The position numbers and the translations under genes are program-made. 64,000 nt of DNA. Source: Vibrio ichthyoenteri ATCC 700023. GTDB taxonomy: Bacteria; Pseudomonadota; Gammaproteobacteria; Enterobacterales; Vibrionaceae. This document shows, one piece after another, positions 36,609 through 46,827 of the stretch. The stretch lies in contig NZ_AFWF01000107.1 of assembly GCF_000222605.1 (NCBI RefSeq), positions 1-64,000 of the forward strand. The letters run 5' to 3'. The notes under the pieces were generated by a model that searched no databases, had not been told where the DNA came from, and was given only the letters and a program-made list of their open reading frames with translations. Position 1 is the stretch's first letter. Each line of letters begins with the position of its first letter.

Positions 36609-37162
36609 TGAAAGCGCCACGCGGTTTCACCTTAATAGAAAGCATTGTTGTGATGGTGGTGATGGCGCTCGCTATGGTGACCATAACCAGCTTCTTAGTT
36701 CCTCAATTTAGTCGTTCCGCCGATCTTCATTATCAGTCGCGAGCTTCAGCGCTTGGTCATGGTTTGATGACGCAAATTTTAGCGCGCAGTTTTGATCAGC
36801 ATAGTACTCAATTAGGTGGTGTCGTACGGTGTTCATCCATTGATGCTGACTCAGAGTTATGTAGCGGTATTTCGGGGGCATCGTCATCGTTAGGCCCAGA
36901 TGGTGAAGTACCTGCAAATTTTAATGACGTTGATGATTATATTGGCTGTTGGACGACATCAGCAGTAACAACAAGTTGCCCTAATAATCTCTATGATTTG
37001 ATTTCTTCCGGAACGAACAGCGCCTACCATAATTTTGAAGTCAATATAGCGGTTACCTATTTTACTAATACTCCCAATAAAATGCTCAAACAGGTCACGC
37101 TAGAAATAAAAGCTGGCCAACAAGCACCACTTGAATTTATTGCTTACCGAGGTAATTACTGA
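36608..37162 (+). CDS. mshD: MSHA minor pilin MshD
   Basis: The 184-residue prepilin-like protein has leader MKAPRG before FTLIESIVVMVVMALAMVTI. The usual Glu5 is kept. The variable part has several Cys (VRCSS, ELCSG, GCWTT, SCPNN). The ATG at 36608 is taken as the start because it gives a standard prepilin leader; a GTG nine bases upstream lies inside mshC. The last base is the first base of mshO, so the operon is tightly coupled. Confidence 0.9.
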   Translation: MKAPRGFTLIESIVVMVVMALAMVTITSFLVPQFSRSADLHYQSRASALGHGLMTQILARSFDQHSTQLGGVVRCSSIDADSELCSGISGASSSLGPDGEVPANFNDVDDYIGCWTTSAVTTSCPNNLYDLISSGTNSAYHNFEVNIAVTYFTNTPNKMLKQVTLEIKAGQQAPLEFIAYRGNY

Positions 37163-37926
37163 TGATTCGCCGTGGTTTTACTCTAATTGAAATGGTACTC
37201 ACCTTATTGGTTAGTAGTATTTTGGTGCTTGGAATTGCCGGTTTTGTTGAGTTGGGTGTGAAGGGGTATGCCGATAGTGTTGACCGCCAAAGATTGCAAA
37301 CTCAAGCTAAGTTTGTGTTAGAAAAAATGGCTCGTGAAGTTCGTCATGCGGTGCCAAATATTTTTATCTCTGGAGGAAATTGTTTTTCCTTTTACCCGAT
37401 CATTGATTCGGGATTTTATGTCGTTTCTGGCGCTGATATTAATTTTATTGTTGGTGATCCCGAGGCCACAGTCGCGACGTTAAAAGATAAATATTTGCTT
37501 ATTCACCCATCACAAACTCTAGCCGCGGGACAAAATCTGGCCAACATAACTCACAATAGCTTCCCATTAACCAATATGGTTGAACATGTGAGTTCAGGCG
37601 CTGTGGGTTTAACATTTTCATTGCCTGATCGTGCGGTTGATTTGGTTGGCGGTTCAGTCAGTCAACGACAATATATAGCCGCTCCTAACAAGCAAATCTC
37701 TTACTGTTTAGTCAGTGAGCGAGTGGTACGTGGTGAAGGTGATGGAAGTTTACCGTTAACGACCAGCCCTATAACTGAACTGGGTTCGGCTTCCGTGAAT
37801 GGTACTTTGAGTTATACACCTGCGACAGTGCAGCATAATGGCGTTGTTCATATCGATTTGAACTTCGCTCAATCTGGAGAATCAACGCATTTTCAACAGG
37901 ACATACAGGTGTTAAATGTTCCATAG
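37162..37926 (+). CDS. mshO: MSHA minor pilin MshO
   Basis: The 254-residue prepilin-like protein resembles PilW/GspJ. The leader MIRRG is followed by FTLIEMVLTLLVSSILVLGI with Glu5. The long globular domain (residues ~35-254) has few Cys. Together with MshP and MshQ it should form the tip complex. The 3' end overlaps mshP by 11 bp. Confidence 0.9.
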   Translation: MIRRGFTLIEMVLTLLVSSILVLGIAGFVELGVKGYADSVDRQRLQTQAKFVLEKMAREVRHAVPNIFISGGNCFSFYPIIDSGFYVVSGADINFIVGDPEATVATLKDKYLLIHPSQTLAAGQNLANITHNSFPLTNMVEHVSSGAVGLTFSLPDRAVDLVGGSVSQRQYIAAPNKQISYCLVSERVVRGEGDGSLPLTTSPITELGSASVNGTLSYTPATVQHNGVVHIDLNFAQSGESTHFQQDIQVLNVP

Positions 37927-38350
37927 TCGAAGCCGTCAAAAGGGCAGTTTGTACATTGTTGTGATCTTTGTTTTGGTCGTGATGGGCTTTTTAGCCTCTA
38001 CGTTGAGCCGAATTCAATGGTCAAACGCAGATGCTCAAACGAAAGAAGTTCTAGGAACGCAGGCGTGGTTGTTAGCGCAATCAATCAACGAAGAAGCATT
38101 AACCATTGTCTATCCCTTACAGACTCAAAGTAGTGCGATTGCAACCAATTGTTCAACTCTAGAGGCTTCGGCGTTAGTTGATGCAGATGACAAGTTTGTT
38201 AATGTTGAAAATTGTAAAATCGTTGAGTCAAGCTGTACGCCATCAGGCACGTTGGCTCAAGTTAACTACTTTAAACTGATTGCGCGGGTAAGCTGTGGTT
38301 CAGGTAAGAGTGTGGTTGAACGAGCGGAAGAAATTTGGGTGAGGGAATAA
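37916..38350 (+). CDS. mshP: MSHA biogenesis protein MshP (PilX-like)
   Basis: The 144-residue protein has an N-terminal helix QKGSLYIVVIFVLVVMGFLAST that resembles a prepilin but lacks the canonical leader and Glu5, as in GspK/PilX-type minor pilins, which sit at the pilus tip. Several Cys follow (ATNCS, ENCKI, SSCTP, VSCGS). It starts inside mshO and is followed after 3 bp by mshQ. Confidence 0.88.
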   Translation: MFHSRSRQKGSLYIVVIFVLVVMGFLASTLSRIQWSNADAQTKEVLGTQAWLLAQSINEEALTIVYPLQTQSSAIATNCSTLEASALVDADDKFVNVENCKIVESSCTPSGTLAQVNYFKLIARVSCGSGKSVVERAEEIWVRE

Positions 38351-38353
38351 GCC

Positions 38354-41300
38354 ATGAAAATATTATTGCGATTGTTTGTTGTGATGCTTGGGTTTATTGC
38401 TACTACTGCTTTTGCTCAATTTGAGTTTGGAGTCATTGATGGCAAAGACTGTCACTCCACTTCCTGCACCATTACATTTGCCAAATCTTATAAAGAAGTT
38501 CCGGTGGTATTTGTCATGGCTTCGATTAATAAGAATGATATTGCCAATACAGATCCCGCTATCGCCACGCTTGAATCGGTCTCTTTAACTCAAGCGAAGG
38601 TAAAACAGCGTAATGTTTTTACCACTCCAAATCAGATTATGGACCCGATTTATTACGTGGTTGCCGAACCTGGTATTTGGGCGCCCGATCCCAATCAACC
38701 CAATAACGTGGTGGAAGTAGGACGATTAACGACGTCTAAGTATCAACAACAAGGGAATAGGAGTGGAGAAAGTTGGGATTCACATACTTATAGCATTAGC
38801 TTAGATGGGCGTGATCCGGTCGTGCTGGCACAAGTTCAGCCTGACGCGAGTAAAACATTTTGGGTTACCGCTGCTATTCATCGACCTGATAATACTGGTT
38901 TTCGATTTGCGTTAGATTTTGGCCGTCAGGCATTGCCATCATTGCCGGAGCGGACGAGGGATGTCGGCTATTTAGTGGCACCAAGCTTTACAGGTGTGAC
39001 GGCAGATAACATTGATTTTTCGTTTGTTAAATCACCCGTAACATATAGCCAAAAAAATGGTTTGGCAGGCTTAATTGAATCCTGCAGAGACACTAAGATT
39101 GATTTACCGCAGAGCTATCATGACTATGGTGTCATTGCGAAGAAGCAAACTCGTAATGGTGGTGATGGTGGATGGGTTCGAGCATGTGATCTAAGTGCTG
39201 AAAATCATTTTACCTTGACCTTGGAAGAAGATCATACCAATCGAAGCCACCCTGTTCCTGAAGAGTTGGCTTATTTTGTTTATGGTTCGCCTAAAATAGA
39301 TATTTGTGAGTACTTTCCAAGTTCTTTGCAAAATAATAATTATCATCAGGGAAAACCGTTTGGGGGCACAATTAGTGCCAATGGTAACGATACGAAAATA
39401 TTTTTACCGAACTTAGATCCTTTGTCTTATCAATCTATTAATTTCTCAGGAAAAAATAGTGGTTGTATCTATGATGGTACCAACACAGAAGCTTGTCTCA
39501 TTGATGCGTCATTGACCTTTCCTGACTTCCCCCCAGCCCTGCAATCATTTAGCCATGGCTCGAAAAAATTCACCTGTTCAAAAGGGAACTGTACGATTAC
39601 TCCGGGTAGTTATTCGGAAGTAGAGATTGACTCGAATGCAACATTAACATTTCTCAATGGCGAATATTGGATCAAGGAACTGGAGTTAGAGAATGGCGCT
39701 AGTATAGAGACGAAAGGGCAAGTGTTTATTCATTATCTAGAATTTGATGTAGATGGTAATAATGTAAATGTAAATGCGCGTGGCTATTACGAAGATTTAG
39801 TTCTTATTGGTCATGGTAATGCTTCACATCTGGCAACGAATAAAAACTCGTTAACGATGAAAGCGCTATGGTATGTGGACTCTTCAAGTGCGATTTCGAT
39901 TCAAGGCAACGGCTTTGAGTTCGAAGGCTCTATTTCAGCGCAACAAATTTTGATCACCAGTAACAACCATATTATTGATGCTAAGCCACCACGTCAGTGT
40001 TACGTACCGGATGGTCGCTATGAGTTACTGGTTACCCCGCCAAGAGACAGTGGCTTAGTGTGTGGTGAAGAGAAGCCCACATTTACCATCAATACTAAAA
40101 AAGATGGTGTTCCAATGATGGAAGGCGTCACGGTTGAACTTTACTACAAACAAGTAGGTGATGCGCCGTATTTGAAAGCGAAGGTGGTTGATAATATCGG
40201 TAGTGCAATCTCAGATACGCAATTTTTAACTAATAGCGCTGGTAAATTAAAGTTAGAAATATCGACCTCTGATCCAGATAAGACGGAGTTAAGCTCTGAT
40301 TACACTTTAAAAGTGCAGATGAATCAGGACCGACGTAATATCGTTTATCGAAATTTTCAGTTCTATCCATTTGAGTTCTCAATTGATGATGCCAACATCA
40401 TTGCTGGGCAATCCGTGGATATTACCGCCAAGGTATATACCTGCGATAAGAATAATCAGCCACAAATTGCGACGCAGTATCAAGGTAAGCCTGAGGTCAG
40501 TTATGAGCTCGTGGTTCCAAGTGCAGCAATCGGCGGGAGCAAAGGAACATTAACATATGAACCTAAGTTTCTTAATGGAGAAGCGACATCACCATTGATT
40601 ATCACTGAAAGCGGGCAATTTATAATTACCTTAGAAGATACTGAATTTGATTGCTCTGGTTTAAATCACTGTCCGGTTGGCGGCAAGGGGGTATTAGCGG
40701 GTGATTTTGAACTTAAATCTCGCCCTTATAAAATTGCGATTTGCGACGTTAAAGAGAGCGATGACAATAGCAATCTTAATCCAGCCACAACGACAGAAGA
40801 TCTCGGCTTTATGGCCGCAGGTCGACCATTTTTAGCTACATTCATTCCGATTGTTCACTTTGATTCTAAAGGGGCAGCTCAAGGAGAGTGCGCTTATCCA
40901 GTGACAAGCAACTACGCACTAGATAATGGTCCTATAGAAGTTGACTATAGTCTTGCTTATCCGATATCTGGGGAAATAGGCGTTATTACCCCGTCAGTTG
41001 AACCGGCCTTTTCTCCAACGAGTCCATCGCTGACAGTCCAATATTGGTGGGATGAAGTAGGTACAATTGAATTTAAAACATCGGCAAATTATATGGACGG
41101 GAGTCTCGTCGATGATACTCAAAACATCGGCCGTTTCTACCCAAATCATTTTGCTATTAGTCAATCAGATTGGACTGCGCCAGCCAATCAAAATAGCATT
41201 ACGTATTTAAGTCAGCCGTTTGAATCTACGGCTATTAAAGTTGCGGCATTGGCGTATGGTAAGAGTGACCCTGTCAAAAATTATCATTTGTTTGTCGAGA

Positions 41301-42145
41301 ATGACCTTCAGGCAGCATTTAATGTTCAGCAGGACAGTGCGGGGGATAATGAGTTGGTGCTCGATTTGCTCGCAAGCAATTGGCAATTACATGCTGGTGG
41401 TTCTTATTGGGTCTTTAGTGATGCAGCACAGGTTAATCGCAATCAGACAGTCAATGGTTTAACCATTAGCAGCAAGGAAAATGGCCCTTTCAATATTGAT
41501 ACTGCCATTGAGCCATTATCGCGTGATACTGACTTTGGTTTGAGTCTTTTTGGAGAGCATGACCCCGTTTCATTCGATCAAGACACTGTTGTTGTGAGCC
41601 AAGCTTTTCTCCATCAGCCGGCATTACGTTATGGGCGTATGGTATTGGGCAGTTCAGGAGGTCAATCAGGCAGTGAACTGACGGTGCCTTTGCGAGTGGA
41701 ATATTGGGATGGTGCTCAATTTGTTATTAATGATGATGACAACAATTCCAAGCTGAACTCATTGGCAGGCTATGTTTGTAAGCAGACAATTTGGAGTGAA
41801 GGAACTACATCCAATTCTGCATTAAGTGGTGCTACGACTTCAACTAGCGTGACGATGGGAGAATACGATCAACTAAAAGCAAACGCGGATACTGTTGATA
41901 GCACAGTACGTGAGCAAGTTCGTTTTTGGTTGCGTTTGGATGACACGCCAAGCACTGGGCATACTTCTCCGCAAGTAACCCGCTCTGGAGTGAGTTGTGG
42001 CGCCAGCGCAACCGCGCAACCTTGGTTGCAATACAACTGGAGTAGTGATGGCGATGAAGATCCTTCTACCGTTGCCACTTTCGGGATCTTCCGTGGTAAC
42101 GATAAGATCATATTCCGCAGAGAATCGGGCTTGGTAGGCCTGTAG
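38354..42145 (+). CDS. mshQ: MSHA biogenesis protein MshQ, large putative tip protein (DUF6701)
   Basis: The 1263-residue exported protein has a signal peptide (MKILLRLFVVMLGFIATTAFA). An N-terminal repeated region (residues ~25-300) contains two segments with a similar KxVPVVFVMA/VxP motif. A right-handed beta-helix-like stretch (about 390-530) carries short hydrophobic repeats, and a DUF6701-type C-terminal half (about 690-1263) follows. It is by far the largest protein of the locus and, like PilY1-type proteins elsewhere, is a candidate tip adhesin. That role is inferred from size, export and position after the minor pilins. Sequence conservation of MshQ between vibrios is low. It ends the operon, 151 bp before mreB. 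Confidence 0.88.
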   Translation: MKILLRLFVVMLGFIATTAFAQFEFGVIDGKDCHSTSCTITFAKSYKEVPVVFVMASINKNDIANTDPAIATLESVSLTQAKVKQRNVFTTPNQIMDPIYYVVAEPGIWAPDPNQPNNVVEVGRLTTSKYQQQGNRSGESWDSHTYSISLDGRDPVVLAQVQPDASKTFWVTAAIHRPDNTGFRFALDFGRQALPSLPERTRDVGYLVAPSFTGVTADNIDFSFVKSPVTYSQKNGLAGLIESCRDTKIDLPQSYHDYGVIAKKQTRNGGDGGWVRACDLSAENHFTLTLEEDHTNRSHPVPEELAYFVYGSPKIDICEYFPSSLQNNNYHQGKPFGGTISANGNDTKIFLPNLDPLSYQSINFSGKNSGCIYDGTNTEACLIDASLTFPDFPPALQSFSHGSKKFTCSKGNCTITPGSYSEVEIDSNATLTFLNGEYWIKELELENGASIETKGQVFIHYLEFDVDGNNVNVNARGYYEDLVLIGHGNASHLATNKNSLTMKALWYVDSSSAISIQGNGFEFEGSISAQQILITSNNHIIDAKPPRQCYVPDGRYELLVTPPRDSGLVCGEEKPTFTINTKKDGVPMMEGVTVELYYKQVGDAPYLKAKVVDNIGSAISDTQFLTNSAGKLKLEISTSDPDKTELSSDYTLKVQMNQDRRNIVYRNFQFYPFEFSIDDANIIAGQSVDITAKVYTCDKNNQPQIATQYQGKPEVSYELVVPSAAIGGSKGTLTYEPKFLNGEATSPLIITESGQFIITLEDTEFDCSGLNHCPVGGKGVLAGDFELKSRPYKIAICDVKESDDNSNLNPATTTEDLGFMAAGRPFLATFIPIVHFDSKGAAQGECAYPVTSNYALDNGPIEVDYSLAYPISGEIGVITPSVEPAFSPTSPSLTVQYWWDEVGTIEFKTSANYMDGSLVDDTQNIGRFYPNHFAISQSDWTAPANQNSITYLSQPFESTAIKVAALAYGKSDPVKNYHLFVENDLQAAFNVQQDSAGDNELVLDLLASNWQLHAGGSYWVFSDAAQVNRNQTVNGLTISSKENGPFNIDTAIEPLSRDTDFGLSLFGEHDPVSFDQDTVVVSQAFLHQPALRYGRMVLGSSGGQSGSELTVPLRVEYWDGAQFVINDDDNNSKLNSLAGYVCKQTIWSEGTTSNSALSGATTSTSVTMGEYDQLKANADTVDSTVREQVRFWLRLDDTPSTGHTSPQVTRSGVSCGASATAQPWLQYNWSSDGDEDPSTVATFGIFRGNDKIIFRRESGLVGL

Positions 42146-42215
42146 TGATTGTCAAAAATCTGCGTTAAGTAAGGAAACTGTTAGAAATTGCGGGTTTCAC
42201 TCCATCTTTATTAGA

Positions 42216-42244
42216 CAATGCCTTGCTGTGATGGCAAGGCATTG
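42216..42244. other. 11-bp perfect hairpin between mshQ and mreB
   Basis: CAATGCCTTGC and GCAAGGCATTG form an uninterrupted 11-bp stem with a 7-nt loop, 70 bp after mshQ and 52 bp before mreB. No U-run follows on either strand, so it is not a standard intrinsic terminator. It could block exonuclease decay of the msh mRNA, be Rho-dependent, or act as a protein-binding site. Confidence 0.7.
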
Positions 42245-42254
42245 GTACATTTAA

Positions 42255-43340
<1,086 letters not shown>

Positions 43341-43399
43341 TCACTGATGCCTGAGCAATGCTTGGGCAAAATAAGAAAGATTAAAGGAACTCAGAATCA

Positions 43400-44287
43400 A
43401 TGAAGCCTATTTTTGGCCGAGGACCTTCACTTCAATTACGCTTATTTTTCGCCGTGATTTTATCAGCCAGCCTTATGCTGGCTGATAGTCGTTTAGGCGC
43501 TTTCGCTCAAGTACGCTATTTATTGAATAGTATCGTGGCACCGATCCAGTATATGGCGGATGTACCACGTACCATGTTTGATGGTGTCTATGAGCGCTTT
43601 AACGTTCGCCAAGGCGCAATGGAAAATAATCGTGCTTTAAAACGCGAAGTGTTGCGTCTTAAAAACGATGTATTGCTATTGGATCAATACCGAGAAGAAA
43701 ACCAACGTCTGCGCAAATTGTTAGGCTCATCATTCGTTCGTGATGAACGTAAAATGGTGGCAGAAGTGATGGCCGTAGATACCTCTCCTTATCGTCACCA
43801 AGTGGTGATTGATAAAGGTTTAATTGATGGGGTTTATGTTGGTCAGCCGGTTGCCAATGAAAAAGGCATTGTTGGTCAAGTGACCTTCGTTTCTGCGCAT
43901 AACAGCCGTGTGCTACTGCTGACTGACTCTAATAGCGCAATTCCAGTTCAAGTGATTCGTAATGATATCCGTGTGATTGCCTCGGGTAACAGTAAAGTCG
44001 ATACCATTCATTTGGATCACATCCCAATCAGTACCGATATTCAACAAGGTGATCTTTTGGTGACCTCTGGCCTTGGTGGTGTATACCCTGAAGGTTATCC
44101 CGTTGCTTATATCGCTAACGTTGAGCGTGACAGCCATCGAGAGTTTGCTCTTATTGAGGCCGATCCCGTGGTCGATTTTGACCGTCTGCGTTATTTATTG
44201 CTTATTTGGCCAAGTGATTCTCGCCAAGAAAAAGTACAACAAGCTGACCCAAATAACATGGCAGAGGTAATCAGCAATGGCGAGTAG
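43400..44287 (+). CDS. mreC: Cell-shape protein MreC
   Basis: The 295-residue bitopic membrane protein links MreB to the periplasmic elongasome (PBP2, RodA). It has an N-terminal helix (LRLFFAVILSASLMLAD, near residues 13-30), a coiled coil (about 65-105) and two beta domains with the family core VDKGLIDGVYVGQPV-like segment and TSGLGGVYPEGYPV. An AAAGGA precedes the ATG. It overlaps mreD by 11 bp. Confidence 0.97.
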   Translation: MKPIFGRGPSLQLRLFFAVILSASLMLADSRLGAFAQVRYLLNSIVAPIQYMADVPRTMFDGVYERFNVRQGAMENNRALKREVLRLKNDVLLLDQYREENQRLRKLLGSSFVRDERKMVAEVMAVDTSPYRHQVVIDKGLIDGVYVGQPVANEKGIVGQVTFVSAHNSRVLLLTDSNSAIPVQVIRNDIRVIASGNSKVDTIHLDHIPISTDIQQGDLLVTSGLGGVYPEGYPVAYIANVERDSHREFALIEADPVVDFDRLRYLLLIWPSDSRQEKVQQADPNNMAEVISNGE

Positions 44288-44765
44288 TATATTAAAAGGC
44301 AAGATGGTCATCATTGCCTCTTTCATTATCGCACTGACTTTACAAACGATCCCTTGGCCAGGGGTGTTAGATGTATTACGTCCTTCATGGTTATTGTTGG
44401 TCACCTGTTACTGGGTGCTGGCGTTACCACACCGTGTCAACGTGGGAACGGCGCTGATCCTTGGTTTACTTTGGGATCTCTTGCTCGGTTCTACGCTCGG
44501 TATCCGAGGCATGATGATGGCTATTTTGATCTATCTTGTGGCCCTGAATTTCTTGGTTATCCGTAACATGGCTCTGTGGCAACAAGCGATTGTGATTGGC
44601 TTGTTGTCAGTGGCGCTGGAAGTGATGATCTTTTTTGGCGAGTATTTGATTCAAGATATCGCTTTTAATCCAATGTCACTGTGGGCAGGCTTAATCAACT
44701 GTATTCTATGGCCATGGATGTTTTTATTGATGCGTCGTGTTCGACGTCGTTGGCATGTGAGATAA
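44277..44765 (+). CDS. mreD: Cell-shape protein MreD
   Basis: The 162-residue protein has five or six predicted membrane helices and belongs to the elongasome with MreB and MreC. The conserved [19 protein letters not shown] loop (near residues 60-80) identifies the family. The start codon lies inside the 3' end of mreC and the stop is two bases before the maf ATG. Confidence 0.96.
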   Translation: MASSILKGKMVIIASFIIALTLQTIPWPGVLDVLRPSWLLLVTCYWVLALPHRVNVGTALILGLLWDLLLGSTLGIRGMMMAILIYLVALNFLVIRNMALWQQAIVIGLLSVALEVMIFFGEYLIQDIAFNPMSLWAGLINCILWPWMFLLMRRVRRRWHVR

Positions 44766-44767
44766 AT

Positions 44768-45328
44768 ATGAGTCAGTTAGTTTTGGCGTCAGGATCACCA
44801 CGTCGTAAAGAGTTGCTTACGCAATTGGGTTACCCGTTTTCAGTGATTTGTACTGATGTTGAAGAAGTACGCCAAGCCAATGAAAGTGCACAGCAGTATG
44901 TTTCTCGATTGTCTCTCGATAAAGCGATGGCTGGAGTCGATATTACCCCGGCAGATTCCGTCGTAATTGGGTCAGATACGATTGTGGTGTGCGATCAGAG
45001 TGTGCTAGAGAAGCCCACTGATTTTGCCCATGCCAAACAAATGTTATTACAGTTATCGGGACGAGCGCATCAGGTGATGACCGCTGTCACGGTGGCAACG
45101 AAACAACAGCAAGAGACGGTCGTGGTGACGACTGATGTATGGTTTAAACCTTTGTCCGAACTAGAAATTGAACAATATTGGCAAAGTGGTGAACCGTGCG
45201 ATAAAGCGGGCAGTTATGCAATCCAAGGATTGGGAGGACGATTTGTTACTCGAATCGAAGGCAGTTACCACGCTGTAGTTGGTTTGCCACTGTTTGAAAC
45301 GGACCAGCTCTTGCACAAATTTTTATAA
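44768..45328 (+). CDS. maf: Maf family nucleotide pyrophosphatase (YhdE type, dTTP/UTP)
   Basis: The 186-residue cytoplasmic house-cleaning enzyme begins [14 protein letters not shown], the Maf signature. It has the catalytic Asp in [10 protein letters not shown] (near residue 72) and the substrate motif [13 protein letters not shown]. The position after mreBCD corresponds to the yhdE subgroup, which acts on dTTP, UTP and modified pyrimidine nucleotides. I chose the ATG at 44768; a longer frame from 44681 lies inside mreD. Confidence 0.95.
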   Translation: MSQLVLASGSPRRKELLTQLGYPFSVICTDVEEVRQANESAQQYVSRLSLDKAMAGVDITPADSVVIGSDTIVVCDQSVLEKPTDFAHAKQMLLQLSGRAHQVMTAVTVATKQQQETVVVTTDVWFKPLSELEIEQYWQSGEPCDKAGSYAIQGLGGRFVTRIEGSYHAVVGLPLFETDQLLHKFL

Positions 45329-45347
45329 TTTACATTGAGGTGCGCTC

Positions 45348-46817
45348 ATGAGTGCAGAGTTGTTGATCAACGTAACCCCAAGCGAGACTCGCGTCGCGAT
45401 GATCGAAGGGGGCGTGTTACAAGAAGTTCATGTTGAACGAGAAGCGAAGCGCGGCATTGTAGGCAATATCTACAAAGGCAAAGTGAGTCGAGTTTTACCC
45501 GGCATGCAAGCGGCGTTTGTCGATATCGGTTTAGATAAAGCGGCATTTTTGCACGCTTCAGATATCGTTCCGCACACCGAGTGTGTGGCTGAAAATGAAA
45601 AGAAACAATTCCAAGTTCGCGATATTTCTGAGTTAGTACGACAAGGCCAAGATATTGTGGTCCAAGTGGTGAAAGATCCATTGGGAACCAAAGGCGCTCG
45701 TCTGACGACTGATATTACCCTACCTTCTCGTTATTTAGTCTTTATGCCAGGGGCAAGCCATGTTGGCGTGTCGCAACGTATTGAAAGTGAAAAAGAGCGT
45801 GATCGCCTTAAGAAGGTGGTGGCTCATTATTGTGATGAAGATGGTGGCTTTATCATTCGTACGGCCGCGGAAGGTGCGGACGAGAAAGAGCTAGGCCAAG
45901 ATGCGGCGTTTCTAAAACGTTTGTGGTCAAAGGTGAAAGAGCGTCGTAGCAAATATAAAACGCGTTCAACCTTATACGGTGAGCTTGGGCTTTCACAACG
46001 CATTCTGCGTGACTTTGTTGGCACGGACTTGACCAAAATTTTAGTCGACTCTCGACTTGAATTTGAAAACTTGAAAGAGTTTACATCTGAGTACGTACCA
46101 GAACTGACAGAGAAGTTAGAGCTGTACGAAGGTGATAAGCCTATTTTTGATATGTACGACACTGAGAATGAAATTCAGCGTTCGCTCGATCGTAAAGTAG
46201 AGCTTAAATCGGGCGGTTATTTGATCATTGATCAAACCGAAGCGATGACGACAATTGACATCAACACTGGTGCATTTGTTGGCCGTCGCAACCTTGAAGA
46301 AACCATCTTTAATACCAACGTAGAAGCAACTCAAGCTATCGCACGTCAACTACGTTTACGTAATTTGGGCGGCATTATCATTATCGATTTTATTGATATG
46401 TTGTCGGAAGAACACCGTAAGCGAGTTGTGGTTTCTTTAGAAAGTGCTCTGAGTAAAGACCGAGTCAAAACCAATATTAATGGTTTTACGAATTTAGGTT
46501 TGGTCGAAATGACGCGCAAAAGAACCCGCGAAAGTATTGAACATGTATTGTGTTCGACTTGTCCAACGTGTGAAGGTCGCGGTAGCGTGAAAACGGTTGA
46601 GTCGGTCTGTTATGAAATTCTGCGTGAAATCACGCGAGTGAACCGTGCTTATGATGCCGACAAGTTTGTGGTATATGCCTCTCCATTTGTGGCTGAAACT
46701 TTACGTGGTGAAGAGTCACATGCGTTGGCTGAACTCGAAGTCTTTATTGGTAAACAAGTGAAAATTCAAGCTGAACCGCTCTATATTCAAGAGCAATTTG
46801 ACGTCGTTATGATGTAG
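45348..46817 (+). CDS. rng: Ribonuclease G
   Basis: RNase G is a single-strand-specific endoribonuclease that matures the 5' end of 16S rRNA and helps mRNA turnover. The 489-residue protein has an S1 RNA-binding domain (about residues 35-125; IVGNIYKGKVSRVLPGMQAA), the 5'-sensor and DNase-I-like catalytic region with metal-binding Asp in TIDINTGAF and IIDFIDM, and the zinc-link CSTCPTC. It lacks the long C-terminal scaffold of RNase E. It lies 19 bp after maf, the usual maf-rng pairing. Confidence 0.96.
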   Translation: MSAELLINVTPSETRVAMIEGGVLQEVHVEREAKRGIVGNIYKGKVSRVLPGMQAAFVDIGLDKAAFLHASDIVPHTECVAENEKKQFQVRDISELVRQGQDIVVQVVKDPLGTKGARLTTDITLPSRYLVFMPGASHVGVSQRIESEKERDRLKKVVAHYCDEDGGFIIRTAAEGADEKELGQDAAFLKRLWSKVKERRSKYKTRSTLYGELGLSQRILRDFVGTDLTKILVDSRLEFENLKEFTSEYVPELTEKLELYEGDKPIFDMYDTENEIQRSLDRKVELKSGGYLIIDQTEAMTTIDINTGAFVGRRNLEETIFNTNVEATQAIARQLRLRNLGGIIIIDFIDMLSEEHRKRVVVSLESALSKDRVKTNINGFTNLGLVEMTRKRTRESIEHVLCSTCPTCEGRGSVKTVESVCYEILREITRVNRAYDADKFVVYASPFVAETLRGEESHALAELEVFIGKQVKIQAEPLYIQEQFDVVMM

Positions 46818-46827
46818 CGGGAAGACA

